64,000 nt of DNA, from contig OZ244842.1 of assembly GCA_965220835.1 (NCBI GenBank), positions 930,001 through 994,000 of the forward strand, in the 5' to 3' direction. Origin of the DNA: Azophilus sp965220835. Lineage in GTDB: Bacteria; Pseudomonadota; Gammaproteobacteria; Pseudomonadales; Azotimanducaceae. The notes beneath the pieces are model-generated. The model made no database searches and was not told the origin of the DNA. It saw only the letters and a program-made list of their open reading frames with translations. A program made the translations under genes and the position numbers. This document shows, one piece after another, positions 60,624 through 64,000 of this stretch (its first letter is position 1; the number at the start of each line of letters is the position of its first letter).

Positions 60624-60725
60624 GCTCAGAAACCCTCCCCGATCCGCCCAAGCGCACCCCCCGCCGAAGGCATAAAGGGGACACTTTAACTTTGCTCAAA
60701 GGGGACATTACGGCTTTGCTCTAAC

Positions 60726-60742
60726 ACTCCGTTGAAGACCCT
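60726..60742. repeat. Right 17-bp direct repeat flanking the composite element
   Basis: ACTCCGTTGAAGACCCT, 16 of 17 bases equal to 48200-48216, immediately outside the right IS end. Confidence 0.7.
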
Positions 60743-60748
60743 TGGGGC

Positions 60749-60754
60749 TATAAT
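60749..60754 (+). promoter_or_regulatory. -10 element of phaC
   Basis: A perfect TATAAT 58 bases before the phaC ATG. The -35 position falls in the 17-bp direct repeat at the edge of the insertion and shows no clear match. Confidence 0.5.
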
Positions 60755-60812
60755 GCGGTTCCGAAGGGTGGCCGAACTTGGCCGTTTCCATGAAGGATTG
60801 AAGGCAGGTGCG

Positions 60813-62507
60813 ATGAGCGAAGCGGAACCCCAATCAGCAGCAGATGCGGCTCCCGGCGCCGGGCGGGCCGACCAAGTCGAGGGCGTGGCCCTGAACAGCG
60901 CGCTGGGCGCCGACCCGCGCTCATTGGCCAGAGCTTGGGGGCAGGTGGTCGCCGAAGTCATGGAGCAGCCCCGTTTGCTGTGGGAGACGGGACAAAAGCT
61001 GCAGGCGGAGATGCTAGGCATCTGGTTCGGCAACCGGGATGGCGAACTGCCGGCCGACCAGCGCTTCAAGGATGCCGCTTGGTCCGAAGACCCTTGGTTC
61101 AAGCGGGTGCGGCAGTCCTATGTCGCTTGGGCCGAAGCGCTGGATGACTGGCTGGCGAAATCCGGCCTTGAGGGCATTGAGCAGCAACGGGCGCGCTTCG
61201 TGCTGGATGCTGCCAAAGACGTCTTTTCTCCGGTTAATCAGCCTATTACGCCTGAAACCTTGAATGCCATTCAGGAAAGTCGGGGTGCGAGCTTGACCCG
61301 CGGCATGCGCAACTTCACCGACGATCTGTTCAACAACCACGGCTATCCGGCCGTGGCTGACCGCAACGCCTTCGAGCTGGGCAAGGACGTGGCCGCCACC
61401 CCGGGCGCGGTGATCTACCGCAATGAACTCTTTGAACTGATTCAGTACAACCCAACCACCGAACAGGTTCACAAGCGCCCCCTGCTCTATGTGTTCAGCC
61501 AGGTCAACCGATTCTACTTGGGGGACTTAACGCCCGATCGGAGCCTGTTCAAGGAACTGGTGGACGCCGGCATTCAGGTGTATGCCATGAGTTGGCGCAA
61601 TCCCGGCCGGGAGCACGCCAACTGGTCCCTGGACACCTATGCCGAAGGCGTGATCACCGCCTTGGAGGTGGTGCGCAGCGTCAGCCGCCAGCGCAAGATC
61701 GACGTCATCGGCCTGTGCGCCGGCGGCACTACGGCAGCGGCGGCGGCCGGGGCCCTGAATGCCCGGGGCGATGATTGGATCAACTCACTGTCGCTGTTCG
61801 TCAGCATCCTCGACAACCGGCCCGGCGACAGCGACTTCACGCTGTTCGTCACGGACCAGTCCGTCGCTGCTCAAAAGGAGACCATCCGCCGTCAAGGCAT
61901 GATGCGCGAGCGGGACATCCTGGAGATGTTCGCCATGCTGCGCTTGGATGAAAGCATCTTCAGCTTCATGCGCAGCAACTACTTCCGCGGCGAGTCGCCC
62001 TTGGCCCATCCGTTGCTGTTCTGGTCCATGGACTACACGCGGGTGCCAGCGGAGATGCAGTGCGACTTTCTGGACCTTTCGCACCGCAACAGCCTGCCGA
62101 AGAAGGAACTGCGGGTGTTGGGGCGCCGCGTGGACCTCTCCACCACGCGCTATCCCGTGTACGTCATGGCCGGTTCCACCGACCACATCACCCCTTGGAA
62201 GGCCTGCTACCGCAGCACCCAGTTGTTTGGCGGCGAGATCACCTTCGTGCTCACCAGCCAGAACCACACCCAAACCATCAGCGCCCGCCCGGACAACCGC
62301 CACCTGCGCTACTGGATGGCAGACGCCTTGCCGGAATCCGCTGACGACTGGATGCCCCTGGCCACCGAAACGCGAGGCAACTGGCGCAGCCACTGGGTGG
62401 CTTGGCTGCAGGGCCATTCGGAACTGCAGGCCGCCCCGCCCGAGCTAGGCTCCAAGGACTATCCTCCGTTGGAGGCCGCGCCAGGGCGGTACGTCCGCCA
62501 GAAGTAG
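60813..62507 (+). CDS. phaC: Polyhydroxyalkanoate synthase, class I/II
   Basis: Polymerises 3-hydroxyacyl-CoA into storage polyester on granules. 564 residues. The lipase-like box is GLCAGGT with nucleophile Cys302; the catalytic Asp is in GSTDHITPW (about 457) and His in QNHTQT (about 485). DLFNNHGYPAV and FWSMDYTRVPAEM are class I/II marks. ATG 60813 begins the conserved protein; the open frame to 60732 crosses the promoter and is rejected. It is convergent with a MaoC-type hydratase 7 bases away, forming a PHA module. Confidence 0.95.
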   Translation: MSEAEPQSAADAAPGAGRADQVEGVALNSALGADPRSLARAWGQVVAEVMEQPRLLWETGQKLQAEMLGIWFGNRDGELPADQRFKDAAWSEDPWFKRVRQSYVAWAEALDDWLAKSGLEGIEQQRARFVLDAAKDVFSPVNQPITPETLNAIQESRGASLTRGMRNFTDDLFNNHGYPAVADRNAFELGKDVAATPGAVIYRNELFELIQYNPTTEQVHKRPLLYVFSQVNRFYLGDLTPDRSLFKELVDAGIQVYAMSWRNPGREHANWSLDTYAEGVITALEVVRSVSRQRKIDVIGLCAGGTTAAAAAGALNARGDDWINSLSLFVSILDNRPGDSDFTLFVTDQSVAAQKETIRRQGMMRERDILEMFAMLRLDESIFSFMRSNYFRGESPLAHPLLFWSMDYTRVPAEMQCDFLDLSHRNSLPKKELRVLGRRVDLSTTRYPVYVMAGSTDHITPWKACYRSTQLFGGEITFVLTSQNHTQTISARPDNRHLRYWMADALPESADDWMPLATETRGNWRSHWVAWLQGHSELQAAPPELGSKDYPPLEAAPGRYVRQK

Positions 62508-62514
62508 CGCAGGC

Positions 62515-63354
62515 TTAAGCCTGGTAGCGGCAGCGGCCCTGGTCGATCACCACCTCGCCGGCTTGGTTGGTGGTGCGGAACAGCGCTTCCCCGCCATCCG
62601 CCCACATGGACACGGTCAGCACGTCGCCGGGGATCACGGGCTTGGAGAAGCGGGCGTTCATGCCACGGAACCGGGCGGGGTCACCGCCGCACAGTTCATG
62701 CAGCAGCGCCCGTCCGGTGAAGCCGTAGGTGCACAAACCGTGCAGAATCGGCTTGTCAAAGCCACCCATAGCCGCGAAGGACGGGTCGCTGTGCAAGGGG
62801 TTGCGGTCCCCGGACAGCCGGTAGGTGAGCGCTTGGTCCTCCCGGGTGGCGTAGGTGGCTTGGTGGGTGGGCTCGGTGTCCGGGAAGTCAACTCGATCGG
62901 ACGGGCCGCGCTCCCCGCCCCAGCCGCCTTCACCCCGGCAGAACAGCACCGAACGGGTCTTCAGCAAGGGCTTGCCCGTGGCCTTGTTGACTGATTGAGA
63001 CTCAAACTCAAGCACTGCGGCACTGCCCTTGTCCCAGATGGCGGCGATCTTCCCAGTGCTCTCGATTTCCCCATCCGGCGGAATCTCGTCCAACAGCTCG
63101 ATGCCTTGTTCGCCATGCACCATGAGTGCGGGATTGAAGCTGCCGACCGCCTGCATCGGAACTCCGCCGCCGCCGATGATGACCGCAAAGGTCGGCAGCA
63201 CGCGCTGTGCTAAGTCCTTGGTGTTCTCAGTGGTGAACTGCAGCTCGCCGGTGCCCGCGCCAACGCCAACAGCGTAGAGCAGGGCATCCTTGGACGTCCA
63301 ACTGCGGGACGAGGGGCCGCCAGTGGTGCCAACGGCTTCAGGATTGATGGGCAT
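62515..63354 (-). CDS. MaoC-family (R)-specific enoyl-CoA hydratase
   Basis: 279-residue double hot-dog protein of the MFE-2 hydratase type. The C-terminal half has TYRLSGDRNPLHSDPSFAAMGGFDKPILHGL, in which the Asp and His of the hydratase-2 motif lie; the N-terminal half is the degenerate repeat (LYAVGVGAGTGELQFTTENT). It makes (R)-3-hydroxyacyl-CoA from enoyl-CoA, the substrate for PhaC, so it probably links beta-oxidation to PHA. Length fits the two-domain type rather than the short PhaJ. Confidence 0.9.
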   Translation of the reverse strand: MPINPEAVGTTGGPSSRSWTSKDALLYAVGVGAGTGELQFTTENTKDLAQRVLPTFAVIIGGGGVPMQAVGSFNPALMVHGEQGIELLDEIPPDGEIESTGKIAAIWDKGSAAVLEFESQSVNKATGKPLLKTRSVLFCRGEGGWGGERGPSDRVDFPDTEPTHQATYATREDQALTYRLSGDRNPLHSDPSFAAMGGFDKPILHGLCTYGFTGRALLHELCGGDPARFRGMNARFSKPVIPGDVLTVSMWADGGEALFRTTNQAGEVVIDQGRCRYQA

Positions 63355-63456
63355 CGTGTTTTCTCCTTAAGTACAGTGATTCCGGTCTTGACCTGCACAT
63401 GGCCAGCCCTGTGTTTCGCACGCTCAACCCCCAGCCTACCAAAATGTCCTGCCCCG

Positions 63457-63826
63457 CAGTTTCGCCATAGCGAAACCGCCAACGCGCCCGCAGGTCGCAC
63501 GCCCCCCAACGAACACCCCGCCAAGAGAGCCGCGCCGCAGTTTCGCTCCCGCGAAACTGCCAACGCGCCCGTCAGGTCGCGCGCGCCCTACGAACGCCCC
63601 GCCACCCGAGCCGCGCCGCAGTTTCGCTCCCGCGAAACTGCCAACGCGACCGCTAGGTCGCGCGCGCACCACGAACACCCCGCCACCCGAGCCGCGCCGC
63701 AGTTTCGCTCCCGCGAAACTGCCAACGCGACCGTCAGGTCGCGCGCGCCCTACGAACGCCCCGCCACCCGAACCGCGCCGCAGTTCCGCTCCCGCGAAAC
63801 TGCCAACGCGACCGTCAGGTCGCGCG
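63457..63826. repeat. 81-bp tandem repeat abutting tRNA-Arg
   Basis: The stretch 63355-63826 has no gene. CAGTTTCGC boxes (one CAGTTCCGC) start at 63457, 63538, 63619, 63700 and 63781, an exact 81-bp period, five copies. Each unit has a palindrome CAGTTTCGC, TCC, GCGAAACTG, then GCCAACGCG and GTCGCGCGCGCC. The array ends at the 3' end of the tRNA gene. The period is divisible by three, creating an apparent repeat-protein frame I do not trust. Confidence 0.9.
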
Positions 63827-63900
<74 letters not shown>

Positions 63901-63924
63901 TTGCACGAACAAGCGGGCGAGGCA

Positions 63925-63930
63925 ATTATA
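63925..63930 (-). promoter_or_regulatory. -10 element of tRNA-Arg
   Basis: A perfect TATAAT on the minus strand, 24 bases before the mature 5' end. The -35 region is weak. The rest of 63901-64000 shows no gene. Confidence 0.6.
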
Positions 63931-64000
63931 GGGTTCAATCCCACTCTCGGCAGCATTTGATTCCGCGTTGGGCGTCTTGCCAACGCATGATTCCCGCCAC

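Larger units (their letters stand above)
48217..60725. mobile_element. IS-bounded composite element carrying PKD-protein genes
   Basis: A 12.5-kb block bounded by two copies of the same IS remnant in the same orientation (48217-48675 and 60046-60725) and by a 17-bp direct repeat. Cargo, all minus strand: PKD protein 1, coiled-coil membrane protein, small secreted protein, PKD protein 2. The flanks, a ThDP gene and phaC, would be divergent neighbours without it. Long target duplications are known for the IS1202 type. Alternatively, one IS inserted first and later recombination duplicated it with the cargo. Confidence 0.7.
60046..60725. mobile_element. IS1202-like element with internal deletion, right copy
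   Basis: About 680 bp with both ends. The left end AGCAAAGTAGAAATGTCCCC and the right end, read inverted as AGCAAAGCCGTAATGTCCCC, match at 17 of 20 bases. Each end also carries a second GTCCCC box (60083-60096; 60668-60675), giving doubled ends. It encodes only the first 146 residues of a transposase, so it is non-autonomous. Confidence 0.8.

Noticed and set aside
63457..63826. Possible CRISPR array
   Set aside because: Units are contiguous near-identical tandem copies with no unique spacers; no cas genes are in the window.

Overview
This is a GC-rich chromosomal window from a gammaproteobacterium, probably an uncultured or marine one. The main evidence is the gene order rluC, maf, yceD, rpmF, fabD, fabG, acpP, fabF, mltG, tmk, holB, pilZ, which is the gammaproteobacterial fatty-acid/replication block. 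No species can be named from the sequence alone.

Layout. 1-16000 is the housekeeping block. It is disturbed in four ways: plsX and fabH are absent between rpmF and fabD; a foreign-looking two-gene ATPase module (5265-9808, minus strand) splits fabG from acpP; no pabC lies between fabF and mltG; and kdgK plus a truncated eda sit between holB and pilZ. 16000-32000 carries a proline-peptide operon (pepQ, S9 peptidase, GNAT), a fumarylacetoacetase-type hydrolase, an SRPBCC protein, a BCCT transporter, a minus-strand catabolic group (ACAD-like enzyme, DUF1330, aldehyde dehydrogenase, SnoaL-like, peroxiredoxin-like), recQ and a lipoprotein M3 peptidase. 32100-36430 is a membrane-fusion protein/ABC/FtsX-permease exporter. 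36461-41126 has a SelW-like gene, a flavodoxin and a Rieske-P450-carboxymuconolactone decarboxylase group. 41295-48140 holds a membrane protein, a DAO oxidoreductase, a phosphatase, an MFS transporter, a lipoprotein and a ThDP enzyme. 48217-60725 is an IS-bounded block with two giant PKD/FN3 surface proteins. It lies between the ThDP enzyme and phaC-maoC. The window ends with an 81-bp tandem repeat and tRNA-Arg(CCG).

Main discoveries. (1) Two genes are split by one in-frame TGA exactly at a redox-active cysteine position: a peroxiredoxin-like protein with a UxxC motif (TGA at 23774-23776) and a SelW/Rdx protein with a CxxU motif (TGA at 36659-36661). In each, the TGA is followed at the expected distance by a hairpin with GU in its apical loop, as in a bacterial SECIS. 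Both look like selenoproteins that ordinary gene calling misses. (2) A translationally coupled pair, an AAA/DUF4143 ATPase followed by a NACHT-like NTPase with a C-terminal PD-(D/E)xK-like motif, sits behind a tandem palindromic operator and is a candidate defence module. (3) The 12.5-kb PKD block is flanked by a 17-bp direct repeat (16/17 identical) and bounded by two copies of an IS1202-like element. A 21-nt loop between perfect 19-bp inverted repeats lies in opposite orientation in the two copies. (4) A palindromic repeat (consensus near GTTCGTTGGAGTTTCGC...GCGAAACTCC) recurs across the window and is tandemly amplified with a different period at each locus (123, 113, about 133 and 81 bp).
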